This document shows, one piece after another, positions 16,484-25,342 of a DNA stretch of 64,000 nucleotides (its first letter is position 1; each line of letters opens with the position of its first letter). The stretch is from an uncultured Prevotellaceae bacterium. GTDB lineage: Bacteria; Bacteroidota; Bacteroidia; Bacteroidales; Bacteroidaceae. Location of the stretch: positions 1 through 64,000 of the forward strand of contig ONDH01000004.1 of the NCBI GenBank assembly GCA_900316505.1, given 5' to 3'. Under the pieces are notes generated by a model. That model had not been told where the DNA came from and searched no databases. It worked only from the letters and a program-made list of their open reading frames with translations. The position numbers were made by a program, and so were the translations under genes.

Positions 16484-16644
16484 CAAAAAAAATCCAAGAA
16501 GAAATGAAATCCTTGCAATAGTGCAAAGTTTGTCGCAAAACTTTGCACTATTCCAATGGATGCAACTCGTTTGTGGGCAAGACTTACGTTCGTTTACGGG
16601 CAAGACTTACGTTCGTTTGTGAGGAACACTTGCATGCGCGAGTG
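16484..16644 (+). repeat. Dispersed intergenic repeat, copy A
   Basis: This stretch is the reverse complement of 54181-54320 with clear similarity over about 140 bp, including TCCAAGAAGAAATGAAATCC and GGATGCAACTCGTTTGTGGG. Copy A has the 23-bp unit beginning GGGCAAGACTTACGTTCGTTT twice (16575-16618), copy B once. Copy A also holds a perfect 15-bp inverted repeat (16517-16531 with 16538-16552, 6-nt loop) that can terminate the lipoprotein transcript. The rest of the spacer 16393-16810 shows no gene. Confidence 0.85.
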
Positions 16645-16810
16645 GAAGTCACTTAAATGCGCAATCTCCGAATCAGTATTTTTTTTGAGAGATTAGAGTT
16701 GAGAGTTGACAAGTGACTGTTCATCTCTCATTTATCACCTCTCATTTTGAAAAGTGCATCTTTTCCGCCGACTTTTCACTCCTTCATTTTCCATCCTTAA
16801 TAGTTTTTCG

Positions 16811-16818
16811 TACCTTTG
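16811..16818 (+). promoter_or_regulatory. -7 box of the first NhaC-type gene
   Basis: TACCTTTG followed by CA, 22 nt upstream of ATG 16841. Confidence 0.65.
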
Positions 16819-16840
16819 CAAAATCTTAAAGACTTAGTAC

Positions 16841-18331
16841 ATGAACAATACTGAAAAGTACCGATTGCCTCACCCACTTGTGGCTCTCATTCCTGTTATA
16901 GTGCTCATTGTCTTCTTGGGCACTGTCATTTATCTTTTTGGAAGCGATTCGCTGAGTGGTGGCAGTCAGATAGCCCTCATCTTTGGTGCAGCAGTGTGCA
17001 TCTCCTTATCCATGCTTATTTATCATGTGCCATGGAAAAAGTTCGAGGAGCACATTGCCAAGATAATCGGCGACATGGCGATCATGCTCTTCATCCTCTT
17101 GGCTGTGGGTATGCTCTCGGGAGCGTGGATGATTAGCGGTGTGGTGCCCACATTAATATATTATGGTGTACAAATCATGTCGCCTCAGTTCTTCTTGGTC
17201 AGCACTTGTATCATCAGTGCATTGGTGTCCCTGCTATCAGGCAGTTCGTGGACCACAATCGCCACCATTGGCGTGGCATTGCTGGGCATCAGCGAGGCTC
17301 TTGACATCGATGTGGCATGGACCGCTGGTGCTATCATCTCCGGAGCCTACTTCGGCGACAAAATGTCACCCCTCAGCGACACCACCATCCTCGCCTCATC
17401 CGTCTCTGGCACTGATCTCTTCGTACACATCCGCTACATGATGTACACAACTGTGCCCACTTTCCTCATCACCCTCATCATTTTTCTCATTGTCGGATTT
17501 GGCCATGACGAGGGAACAGACATGCAGGTGGCAGAATATACAGAGGGGCTTGACCACACCTTTAACATTTCCTTGTGGACATTGCTCGTCCCAATCCTTA
17601 CTGCTGTACTCATTGCCAAAAGAGTGCCATCCGTCATCACCTTGTTCGCCTCTGCTATCATGGCAGGCATCACGGCACTTATCCTTCAGCCGCACATTCT
17701 TCACCAGATAGCAGACACCAACGAAGTTTCCTCCATCATGTCACTGTTCAAAGGGCTTGCCATCACCTACTACGGTGCCACAGCCATCGACACGGGACAC
17801 GCTGCGCTCAATGACCTTGTATCCACAGGAGGCATGGCAGGCATGCTCAACACCATCTGGCTCATCCTTTGTGCCATGTGTTTCGGTTCCTGCATGGTGG
17901 CAAGCGGCATGATTGAAAGTCTTACTCGAGTCATCATCCGCATGGCTCACAACCGATTCACCCTCGTTGGCACCACCGCGTGCTCAGGACTATTCCTCAA
18001 CATCACCACAGGCGACCAATTCATCTCCATCGTTCTCACTGCCAACATGTACCGAAACGCTTATCGTCAGCAGGGTTACGAATCACGTCTCCTTAGCCGC
18101 ACCACCGAAGATGTTGCCACTGTCACCTCTGTTCTCATTCCTTGGAGCACCTGCGGCATGACTCAAGCAGCTGTCCTCGGTATCCCCACACTCGTCTATC
18201 TCCCCTACTGTTTCTTCAACATCATCAGCCCCCTCATGACCTTGCTTGTGGCTGCAATAGGTTGGAAAATCTACAGAACCCCACCTACCGAGGCGTTAGA
18301 GAATGAAGAAAAAGAGGACGTAAATGAATAA
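16841..18331 (+). CDS. NhaC-family Na+/H+ antiporter
   Basis: A 496-residue inner-membrane protein with about twelve hydrophobic segments. Family motifs are visible: SGSSWTTIATIGVALLGI and GAYFGDKMSPLSDTTILASS, the latter being the NhaC signature that contains the DKxSPxSDT core. Members exchange sodium for protons, or in some cases move organic acids or amino acids; the substrate is not certain. A TACCTTTG box and a strong terminator bound it, so it is monocistronic. Confidence 0.88.
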   Translation: MNNTEKYRLPHPLVALIPVIVLIVFLGTVIYLFGSDSLSGGSQIALIFGAAVCISLSMLIYHVPWKKFEEHIAKIIGDMAIMLFILLAVGMLSGAWMISGVVPTLIYYGVQIMSPQFFLVSTCIISALVSLLSGSSWTTIATIGVALLGISEALDIDVAWTAGAIISGAYFGDKMSPLSDTTILASSVSGTDLFVHIRYMMYTTVPTFLITLIIFLIVGFGHDEGTDMQVAEYTEGLDHTFNISLWTLLVPILTAVLIAKRVPSVITLFASAIMAGITALILQPHILHQIADTNEVSSIMSLFKGLAITYYGATAIDTGHAALNDLVSTGGMAGMLNTIWLILCAMCFGSCMVASGMIESLTRVIIRMAHNRFTLVGTTACSGLFLNITTGDQFISIVLTANMYRNAYRQQGYESRLLSRTTEDVATVTSVLIPWSTCGMTQAAVLGIPTLVYLPYCFFNIISPLMTLLVAAIGWKIYRTPPTEALENEEKEDVNE

Positions 18332-18335
18332 AAAC

Positions 18336-18367
18336 GTGAGGATATGTCAAAAAAGGCATATCCTCAC
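18336..18367 (+). terminator. Intrinsic terminator after the NhaC-type gene
   Basis: An 11-bp perfect stem, GTGAGGATATG (18336-18346) with CATATCCTCAC (18357-18367), is followed by ATTTGTTT. It begins 4 bp after the stop codon. Confidence 0.88.
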
Positions 18368-18441
18368 ATTTGTTTCAAACACAAAAAGAGAATATTTTAA
18401 AAAAAATCAGCAAAATGATGATTGTTCTTTGAAAAAATGTT

Positions 18442-18449
18442 TATCTTTG
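18442..18449 (+). promoter_or_regulatory. -7 box of the RND efflux operon
   Basis: TATCTTTG followed by CA, about 100 nt before the start codon at 18547. The long leader shows no recognisable riboswitch. Confidence 0.6.
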
Positions 18450-18546
18450 CAAATGAAATCTGTTTTTCCAACCTAAGTGACACCTGTGAGACTATGAGAA
18501 GGGAAGACATATTGTGAAGCACACAACAACCTAAATTTAATGATAT

Positions 18547-19683
18547 ATGAATAAAAAGAATTTTTCCAAGTGGGCCTTGGTAATCGGCGCAGTGGTCGGT
18601 GGATTGACCTCATGTGGCCTGGACATTCCTGAGGAAACACAATCATCGTTTGAAACGATGACTGTTTCAAAAACAGACGTTGAGATTCCTGCAAAGTTTA
18701 GTGCCAAGATGAAAGGTCAGGCTGACGTGAACATCATGCCGCAGGTAAGTGGTCAGCTGATGAAAATCTATGTGAGTGAAGGTGAGCAAGTTAAAGTGGG
18801 ACAAACACTCTTTGTCATTGACTCGCGCAATGCCCAACTGGAACTGGAAGCTGCTCAGGCTAATTTGCAGGCAGCTTTGGCTCAGGAAAACTCGGCTAAG
18901 CTGGAGTTTGACTCCAACAAAAACCTATTTGAAAAGAAGATTGTAAGCAGCTACATGCTCGAAAACTCGCAAAACACCTACCGCCAAGCTCAGGCTTCGG
19001 TGGCTCAAGCCCGTGCCGCTGTGAACCGCGCAAAGGTGAATCTTGGTTTCTGCACCATTAAAGCTCCTGTTTCGGGCATTATCGGTGAGATTCCTGTACG
19101 TGGTGGCGATCAGGTGACACCTATGACTCAACTGACTGTGCTGAGTGGTAACACAACGATGGAGGCAGAGTTCTCGGTGACAGAAGCTATCGTTGAGGCC
19201 ATGGTGCAGGAGGGCATCAATGCGGAAGACAAGGAGAAGTATATTGCCAATTTGCCTGAGGCAACTTTCGTGATGAAGAATGGTACAGAATATCCTCACA
19301 AAGGTCGTGTCACCAGCCTGACAGGTGTGGTGAATGCTGCTACTGGTTCGTTGACCAGCAAGGTGTCGTTCCCCAACCCCGATGGACATTTGTACTCTGG
19401 TGTGCAGGGCACAATCGTGCTGCCATTTGTGGAAAAAGACGTAATTGTCATTCCACAGCATGCAGTAGTGCGTTTGCAGGACAAATCATTGGTTTACAAA
19501 GTGCAGGCTGACAGTACCGCAACTGGCATCGACGTGACAACACAAGATGTCGGCAATGGTAAGGACTACGTCGTGACCAGCGGTCTGAAAGTGGGTGACA
19601 AGATTGTGACCGTCGGCGCCAATAACGTAAGTGAGGGACAGAAGGTACTGTTTCCCGAACAAGCAAAGAGTGAGAAAAAATAA
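18547..19683 (+). CDS. RND efflux periplasmic adaptor (AcrA/MexA type)
   Basis: A 378-residue membrane-fusion lipoprotein. A signal peptide ends at LTSC (cysteine 23). A barrel-sandwich (lipoyl) half begins near IMPQVSGQLMKIYVSEGEQVKVGQTLF, an Ala/Gln/Asn-rich coiled-coil hairpin spans about residues 96-165, and the second lipoyl half is KVNLGFCTIKAPVSGIIGEI. The beta-barrel and membrane-proximal domains follow. It links the RND pump to the outer-membrane channel encoded two genes downstream. Confidence 0.93.
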   Translation: MNKKNFSKWALVIGAVVGGLTSCGLDIPEETQSSFETMTVSKTDVEIPAKFSAKMKGQADVNIMPQVSGQLMKIYVSEGEQVKVGQTLFVIDSRNAQLELEAAQANLQAALAQENSAKLEFDSNKNLFEKKIVSSYMLENSQNTYRQAQASVAQARAAVNRAKVNLGFCTIKAPVSGIIGEIPVRGGDQVTPMTQLTVLSGNTTMEAEFSVTEAIVEAMVQEGINAEDKEKYIANLPEATFVMKNGTEYPHKGRVTSLTGVVNAATGSLTSKVSFPNPDGHLYSGVQGTIVLPFVEKDVIVIPQHAVVRLQDKSLVYKVQADSTATGIDVTTQDVGNGKDYVVTSGLKVGDKIVTVGANNVSEGQKVLFPEQAKSEKK

Positions 19684-19795
19684 AAGTTAAAAACTAAAAA
19701 CTAAAAGTGAAAGTTACCTGCCATGCGGTATGTTGGCATTCTGTTTGCAAGGATATTTTTACTTTTAACTTTTAGTTATTCACTTTTAACTTTGA
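19681..19795. repeat. Inverted arrays of heptamers between adaptor and pump genes
   Basis: Five heptamers of type TAAAARY occupy 19681-19715, starting with the adaptor's own stop codon. Their complements (ACTTTTA type, five units) occupy 19761-19795. The whole spacer can therefore fold as one long, imperfect hairpin inside the operon. Confidence 0.7.
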
Positions 19796-19808
19796 AAGAC
19801 TTTCAATT

Positions 19809-22800
19809 ATGAAGAACAATATTTTTATCAACAAATACGTGATGGCATGTGCCATCTCGATTGTGATTGCGCTGGTGGGTTACATCTCGATGAACTCGCT
19901 GCCAGTGGAGCAATATCCTGACATTGCACCGCCAACGGTGCTTGTCTCCACCACTTATTCGGGTGCCGACGAGAACACCATCATGAAGTCCGTCATCCAG
20001 CCGCTCGAAGAGGCAATCAATGGTGTGACTGACATGACTTACATGACTTCAAAAGCCTCATCCAATGGTTATGTCAGCATCAATGTGTATTTTAAGCAGG
20101 GAGTGGATGCCGACATGGCAGCTGTGAATGTACAAAACCGCGTGACCCGCGCACAAGCCCTCCTACCTGCCGATGTGAACAAGGTGGGTATTACGGTGCA
20201 GAAAATGCAGAGTAACATCCTGCAGATTTTTGCCGTGAAGAGTGTTGATGGAAAGTATGACGAGGATTTTGTCTCGAACTATGTTGACATCAACATCAAG
20301 CCACGTCTGATGCGTATCCCCGGTGTGGGTAACGTGCAGAGCCTCGGTAACACTTACGCCCTGCGCATCTGGCTGAAACCTGATGTGATGGCTCAATATG
20401 GCTTGACACCAGAAGAGGTGTTCGCAGCCATCGGTGGACAGAGTTTCGTTGCCGCTACAGGTTCATTAGGCGAACAGTCGGAAAACGCCTACCAGTACTC
20501 GATGCAGTACAAGGGTACATTGAAAAGCGTGGAGGAGTTCAACGACATCGTATTGCGCACCAGCGATGGCGGTCACATGCTTCACTTAAGCGATGTGGCA
20601 GAGGTGAAGATTGGTGCCATGAGTTACAACTACACCTCAAACATCCAAGACCGTCCGGGTGCCCTCTTCATGGTGTTCCAAGCACCAGGCGCTAACGCCA
20701 CCGAGGTGAATGCCCGCATCAACAAAACTTGTGAGGAGATGAAGGCAACGATGCCTGCTGGGTTGGAGTTCGTGACGATGATGACCAGTGATGACTTCCT
20801 CTTTGCCGCTATCCATAATGTGGTGGAGACGTTGATCATCGCCATCATCCTCGTGATTCTCGTGGTGTTTTTCTTCCTTCAAAATTTCAAAGCCACTATC
20901 ATTCCTTCCATTTCGATTATCGTGTCACTGTTGGGCACATTCGCAGTCGTCTCCTTGGCAGGCTTCTCGCTCAACATCCTGACACTGTTCGCCCTTGTGC
21001 TGGCCATCGGAACCGTGGTGGACGATGCCATTGTGGTGGTCGAAGCTGTGATGGCGAAAATGGAGGGTGGTATCAGCGATGCACGTGAAGCCACCCGTCA
21101 GGCAATGAGTGAAGTGTCGGTGGCTGTTGTCTCCTGTACCTTGGTGTTCATGGCGGTGTTCATCCCCGTGACCTTCATGCCTGGCACGTCCGGTACATTC
21201 TTCACTCAGTTCGGTGTGACAATTGCATCTTCCGTAGGTCTGTCCTGCGTGTCTGCTTTGACGCTCTGCCCTGCCCTCTGCGCTATCATGATGAGGATGG
21301 AGCAAGGCAAGAAGGAAGGCAAGAGCCTGACCTACTATACGAAGAAAGCCTATACGGTGAGTTACAATGCCATCTACAACAAGTATGCAAAGAGCGTTCA
21401 GAAGTTCATCAAACGCCCTGTGCTTGCATGGAGCTTGTTGGTGGTTGCAGCCATTCTGTTCGCGTTCTTTATGAAGAACTTGCCGTCAGGTCTCGTTCCA
21501 CAGGAAGACCAAGGCGTATTCTTGGCAGAGATTCGTGTGCCTGAAGGTACCACCTTGCAGCAGACCCGTGAGATTGTGAAGAAAGTGGAAGCCAAAGTGA
21601 AAAAGATTCCAGAGCTGGAGAGCTTTGCAGTATGCTGCGGTTATGGTATGGCATCTGGTGAAGGTTCGAATTTTGCCACGCTGATTGTTCGTCTGAAGAA
21701 TTGGGACGAACGTCCAGGTATGAACCACATGATAGACCTCGTCATCGCTCGTTTCTATTATGACTGTATGGACATCAAGAACGTGCAGGTGCTGCCGTTC
21801 CAGATGCCACAGATTCCTGGATATGGTACGAGTAACAGTGTGAATCTGGTGGTGGAAGACCCCACCGACGGCAATATGTCGGAATTTGCCAAAAAGACCG
21901 AGCATTTCCTGAACAAGCTGGCAGAACGTCCAGAGATTGGTTCCGCCATGTCATCTTACTCTGAGCGTTATCCCAAGTATCAAGTTGATGTTGATGCTGT
22001 TCAGTGTGACCGCGCTGGTGTGTCGCCTGCAGAAGTGCTCAACACGCTCGGTGCCTTCTGCGGTGGATCCTATATCGGAAACTTTAACCAGTTCGGTAAG
22101 GTCTATCGTATCATGGCATGTGCTTCTCCAGAATATCGTCTCGACCCATCCTCACTGCACAACATCTTCGTGCAGGTGAAGGGTGGCAAGATGGCACCTA
22201 TCGCTGAGTTTGTCACATTGAAAGAGATTGTGGGTCCTTCGAACATCGAACACTTCAACCTGTTCCAAAGCATCACTTGCTTCGTCACTGCAGGTAGTGG
22301 TTACACAGAAGGTGACGCTCACAACGCTATCGCCGAGGTGTTTAAGCAGGAAATGCCTTCTTCTGCCACATATGAGTACAGCGGTATGTCGCGTGAGTTG
22401 GAGGAGACTTCCGGCTCCAACGCCACAGCACTCATCTATGTCATTTGTGCTATCCTGATTTATCTCATTCTGGCATCTCTCTACAACTCATGGTTCACTC
22501 CGATGGCTGTGCTCCTGAGTGTTCCTTTCGGACTCATGGGTGCTTTCTTATTCGCCTACTTCGGTTCACTGCTCCATCTGCCAGGCATGGACAACAACAT
22601 CTACCTTCAGACGGGTGTCATCATGTTGATTGGTTTGCTTGCCAAGACTGCCATCCTGATAACGGAGTTCGCTTCTGAACGTCGTGCGCAAGGACTGAGC
22701 ATCGTCGATGCAGCCTTCGAGGCATGCAAAGAACGTCTGCGTCCTATCCTAATGACGGTGGTGACGATGATTGCAGGTATGATACCGCTCATCATCGAAG

Positions 22801-22961
22801 GCGGTGCTGGAGCTAACGGAAACCGCGCCCTCGCTCTTGGCGTGGTGGGTGGCATGACTGTGGGCACCATTGCCTTGCTGTTTGTAGTACCAGCATTCTT
22901 CATTGTATTCCAGAAGCTACATGAGAAATTCCAAGGTAAAACACAGAACGCTGAATCTTAA
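19809..22961 (+). CDS. RND multidrug efflux pump, HAE1/AcrB family
   Basis: A 1050-residue inner-membrane transporter that exports drugs or other amphiphiles using the proton gradient. The layout is typical: TM1 (about 10-28), a large periplasmic loop beginning LPVEQYPDIAPPTVLVSTTYSGA, TM2-6, a second periplasmic loop, TM8-12. The proton-relay aspartates are in TM4 (LALVLAIGTVVDDAIVVVEAV), and the family motif GLLAKTAILITEFA is near the end. Length matches AcrB. It stands between the adaptor and channel genes. Confidence 0.96.
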   Translation: MKNNIFINKYVMACAISIVIALVGYISMNSLPVEQYPDIAPPTVLVSTTYSGADENTIMKSVIQPLEEAINGVTDMTYMTSKASSNGYVSINVYFKQGVDADMAAVNVQNRVTRAQALLPADVNKVGITVQKMQSNILQIFAVKSVDGKYDEDFVSNYVDINIKPRLMRIPGVGNVQSLGNTYALRIWLKPDVMAQYGLTPEEVFAAIGGQSFVAATGSLGEQSENAYQYSMQYKGTLKSVEEFNDIVLRTSDGGHMLHLSDVAEVKIGAMSYNYTSNIQDRPGALFMVFQAPGANATEVNARINKTCEEMKATMPAGLEFVTMMTSDDFLFAAIHNVVETLIIAIILVILVVFFFLQNFKATIIPSISIIVSLLGTFAVVSLAGFSLNILTLFALVLAIGTVVDDAIVVVEAVMAKMEGGISDAREATRQAMSEVSVAVVSCTLVFMAVFIPVTFMPGTSGTFFTQFGVTIASSVGLSCVSALTLCPALCAIMMRMEQGKKEGKSLTYYTKKAYTVSYNAIYNKYAKSVQKFIKRPVLAWSLLVVAAILFAFFMKNLPSGLVPQEDQGVFLAEIRVPEGTTLQQTREIVKKVEAKVKKIPELESFAVCCGYGMASGEGSNFATLIVRLKNWDERPGMNHMIDLVIARFYYDCMDIKNVQVLPFQMPQIPGYGTSNSVNLVVEDPTDGNMSEFAKKTEHFLNKLAERPEIGSAMSSYSERYPKYQVDVDAVQCDRAGVSPAEVLNTLGAFCGGSYIGNFNQFGKVYRIMACASPEYRLDPSSLHNIFVQVKGGKMAPIAEFVTLKEIVGPSNIEHFNLFQSITCFVTAGSGYTEGDAHNAIAEVFKQEMPSSATYEYSGMSRELEETSGSNATALIYVICAILIYLILASLYNSWFTPMAVLLSVPFGLMGAFLFAYFGSLLHLPGMDNNIYLQTGVIMLIGLLAKTAILITEFASERRAQGLSIVDAAFEACKERLRPILMTVVTMIAGMIPLIIEGGAGANGNRALALGVVGGMTVGTIALLFVVPAFFIVFQKLHEKFQGKTQNAES

Positions 22962-22994
22962 TCTCGATGAAGTTAAACTGAAAACGAGTAAGTT

Positions 22995-24359
22995 ATGAAA
23001 AGAATAATATCTATTTTTGCCGCCGCCGCTTGTTTCGTACTTTCTGGGTGTGGCATATACAACAAATATCAATCCACAGCAGAAGTGCCAGTCAATGCCT
23101 ATGGTAATGACGTCGTAAACACTGATGGCATACAGTTGGCAGATTTGTCTTGGCGTGAATTCTTCACAGACCCATTGCTCCAGCAACTAATTGACACTGC
23201 TCTGGTGCGTAACACAGACTTGAACTCTGCCCGTATTGCCGTGGAGAAGTCGGAGGCAGCGCTTCGTGCTGCAAAACTGGCTTATCTGCCATCGCTCTAT
23301 TTCTCACCTTCTGGCACATTGTCAAGTTTTGATAACAGTCCAGTTTCGAAGGCATATGATTTGTCATTGCAAATGAGCATGGATTTGGATGTGTTTGGAT
23401 CCATCACCAGCCAGAAGCGCAAATCGAAGGCTGTGCTGCTGCAAGCTCAAGCTCAAGAGGAGGCAATACGTGCCAATCTGATTTCTTCTGTAGCACAGCA
23501 CTACATTCTCCTGTTGGTGCTTGACCGTCAGATGGAGATTCTTACAGCGACCGACAGTCTTTGGAACGCTTCGTTGGAGACTCAGAAAACGCTGTGGGAA
23601 AACGGCAAGTCCTACTCTACGGCAGTCAATCAGATGGAGTCTTCTTATTTGAACGTAAAAACTCAGCTGGTAGATACAAAGCGTAACATCCGTCAGGTGG
23701 AGAATGCCCTTTGTCGTCTGCTGGCAATCACCCCTCAACACATCCAGCGCAAGCGTTGGGGAAACTATGAATTGCCTCAGCGATTCAGCGTCGGTGTGCC
23801 GGCACAACTGCTTACGCGTCGTCCAGACGTGCGCATAGCTGAACATGCCATGGAAGAAGCCTTCTACAATACACAAGCAGCGCGTTCCGCCTTCTACCCA
23901 TCCATTACCTTGCAGGGGGCATTAGGATGGACGAACAATGCTGGCGTCGTGACCGATCCTGGCAAGTTGTTGTGGACTGCAGTGGCTTCTCTCACACAGC
24001 CTATTTTTGCACGTGGAAAATTGCTCACAAACCTCAAAGTGAGCAAACTCACTCAAGAAGATGTGCAGAACAAATATGTGCAGACAGTCATCGATGCGGG
24101 TAACCAAGTGAATGAGGCTATGGCGGATTGCCAAGCAGCACTGGAGAAAGATGGCTACTACAAACGTCAGGTAGCAGTGCTTCACGATGCCTATAACGGC
24201 ACCCATGAGCTGATGGATAATGGTAAGGCAAACTATCTTGAAGTGCTCACAGCACAAGAAAGTTTGCTCAGTGCCCAGCTTAGCGAGGCAATGAACCTTT
24301 ACGATGGTGCTCAAGCCCTTATAGCTTTGTACATCGCTCTCGGTGGAGGAACGAAATAA
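22995..24359 (+). CDS. Outer-membrane efflux channel, TolC/OprM (NodT) family
   Basis: A 454-residue lipoprotein (lipobox LSGC, cysteine 19) with the two OEP repeats. Typical sequences are DLSWREFFTDPLLQQLIDTAL near the start, VPAQLLTRRPDVRIAEHAMEEAF in the middle and an Ala/Gln-rich helical hairpin near the end. Three subunits would form the outer-membrane exit duct for the RND pump encoded just upstream, 33 bp away. Confidence 0.94.
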   Translation: MKRIISIFAAAACFVLSGCGIYNKYQSTAEVPVNAYGNDVVNTDGIQLADLSWREFFTDPLLQQLIDTALVRNTDLNSARIAVEKSEAALRAAKLAYLPSLYFSPSGTLSSFDNSPVSKAYDLSLQMSMDLDVFGSITSQKRKSKAVLLQAQAQEEAIRANLISSVAQHYILLLVLDRQMEILTATDSLWNASLETQKTLWENGKSYSTAVNQMESSYLNVKTQLVDTKRNIRQVENALCRLLAITPQHIQRKRWGNYELPQRFSVGVPAQLLTRRPDVRIAEHAMEEAFYNTQAARSAFYPSITLQGALGWTNNAGVVTDPGKLLWTAVASLTQPIFARGKLLTNLKVSKLTQEDVQNKYVQTVIDAGNQVNEAMADCQAALEKDGYYKRQVAVLHDAYNGTHELMDNGKANYLEVLTAQESLLSAQLSEAMNLYDGAQALIALYIALGGGTK

Positions 24360-24424
24360 GTGAAGACTGTGCGTTTTGCAGAACAACAGATTACACCCAA
24401 TTAATAATACTAAAACGAAACTAC

Positions 24425-25258
24425 ATGAAAAAAAATTTTTTATGGATGATGGCAACCATCCTGACATGCGGTCTCACTGCAACAATGTTAACCGCATGTA
24501 ACAACGATGATGATGACAACACTGGCATTAACAATCTCGATGAAACAATCAAAGGTAAATGGATGATGGCTGAAGCAGATGGTAAGCTTGTGCCAACGGA
24601 TTCCAAGCAGGTGGTGACATACGAATCTGCTTCGAAGTACTATTACAGCCTCTCCATCAGCGCTATCAGCGACTTGAATTTGTGGGTAAACCACTGTGAA
24701 GGTCAATACACTAACAACGGCAACAAATTGTCCCATTCTGTGGAAGTGCCAAATACAACACCACATATCTCATTTGAACAACAATTTGAAGTTCTCTCCA
24801 TCACTAATGACGAGATGAAGCTCATCGCCAACAACAAGACATTCAAAGATGGTGAATTATATAGAAACACGAAAGACTTGAAGGAGCGCAAAGTACGCGT
24901 GACTAAAGACTACAGCAAAGACATCATCGGCACATGGGAAGGACAACAAACAAGTGAAAAGGACACACATAGCGACGGAAAACCACACCGTTGGGAGTAC
25001 AAGGCTGACGGAACTTTCGTCTATTACAGTCAAAACGACAAAGGAGAATGGGTAAACAGAGAAAACACCATGGCAGAATACTTTGTTGATGGCATCTTGC
25101 TTTGTTCGCGTTGGAAGAATGTGGGCGACGACACTGAGAAACGTGAAAGTTGGGAGATTGCTTCCATCAAAGATGGCAAGATGGAATGGACAGCCCTTCG
25201 CCAAGCTGCTGATGGTTCCTACTATACAGCCACTTTCAGTATGACTCAAGTGAAATAA
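24425..25258 (+). CDS. Putative lipocalin-like lipoprotein
   Basis: A 277-residue protein with a signal peptide (lipobox LTAC near residue 25), an Asn/Asp-rich stretch, and two similar beta-rich halves. Each half begins with a glycine-lysine/threonine-tryptophan motif (IKGKWMMAEADGKLV and IIGTWEGQQTSEK), which is typical of lipocalin-like Bacteroidetes lipoproteins. It follows the efflux channel gene by 65 bp and precedes a shared terminator, so it is probably part of the efflux operon. Its role there is unknown. Confidence 0.65.
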   Translation: MKKNFLWMMATILTCGLTATMLTACNNDDDDNTGINNLDETIKGKWMMAEADGKLVPTDSKQVVTYESASKYYYSLSISAISDLNLWVNHCEGQYTNNGNKLSHSVEVPNTTPHISFEQQFEVLSITNDEMKLIANNKTFKDGELYRNTKDLKERKVRVTKDYSKDIIGTWEGQQTSEKDTHSDGKPHRWEYKADGTFVYYSQNDKGEWVNRENTMAEYFVDGILLCSRWKNVGDDTEKRESWEIASIKDGKMEWTALRQAADGSYYTATFSMTQVK

Positions 25259-25281
25259 AACATAAACTCAAGTATAACAAA

Positions 25282-25315
25282 AGAGATGCACCCCCGACAA
25301 TGGAGGTGCATCTCT
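25282..25315. terminator. Bidirectional intrinsic terminator
   Basis: An 11-bp stem, AGAGATGCACC (25282-25292) with GGTGCATCTCT (25305-25315), lies between the convergent efflux operon and the NhaC-type gene of the SusC/D operon. Confidence 0.85.
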
Positions 25316-25342
25316 CATCTTTAGCACTTTTTTCCTTAACTT

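Noticed and set aside
16295..16622. Open frames across the spacer after the 15637 lipoprotein gene
   Set aside because: They are translations of dispersed repeat copy A and resemble the translation of copy B, not a protein family.
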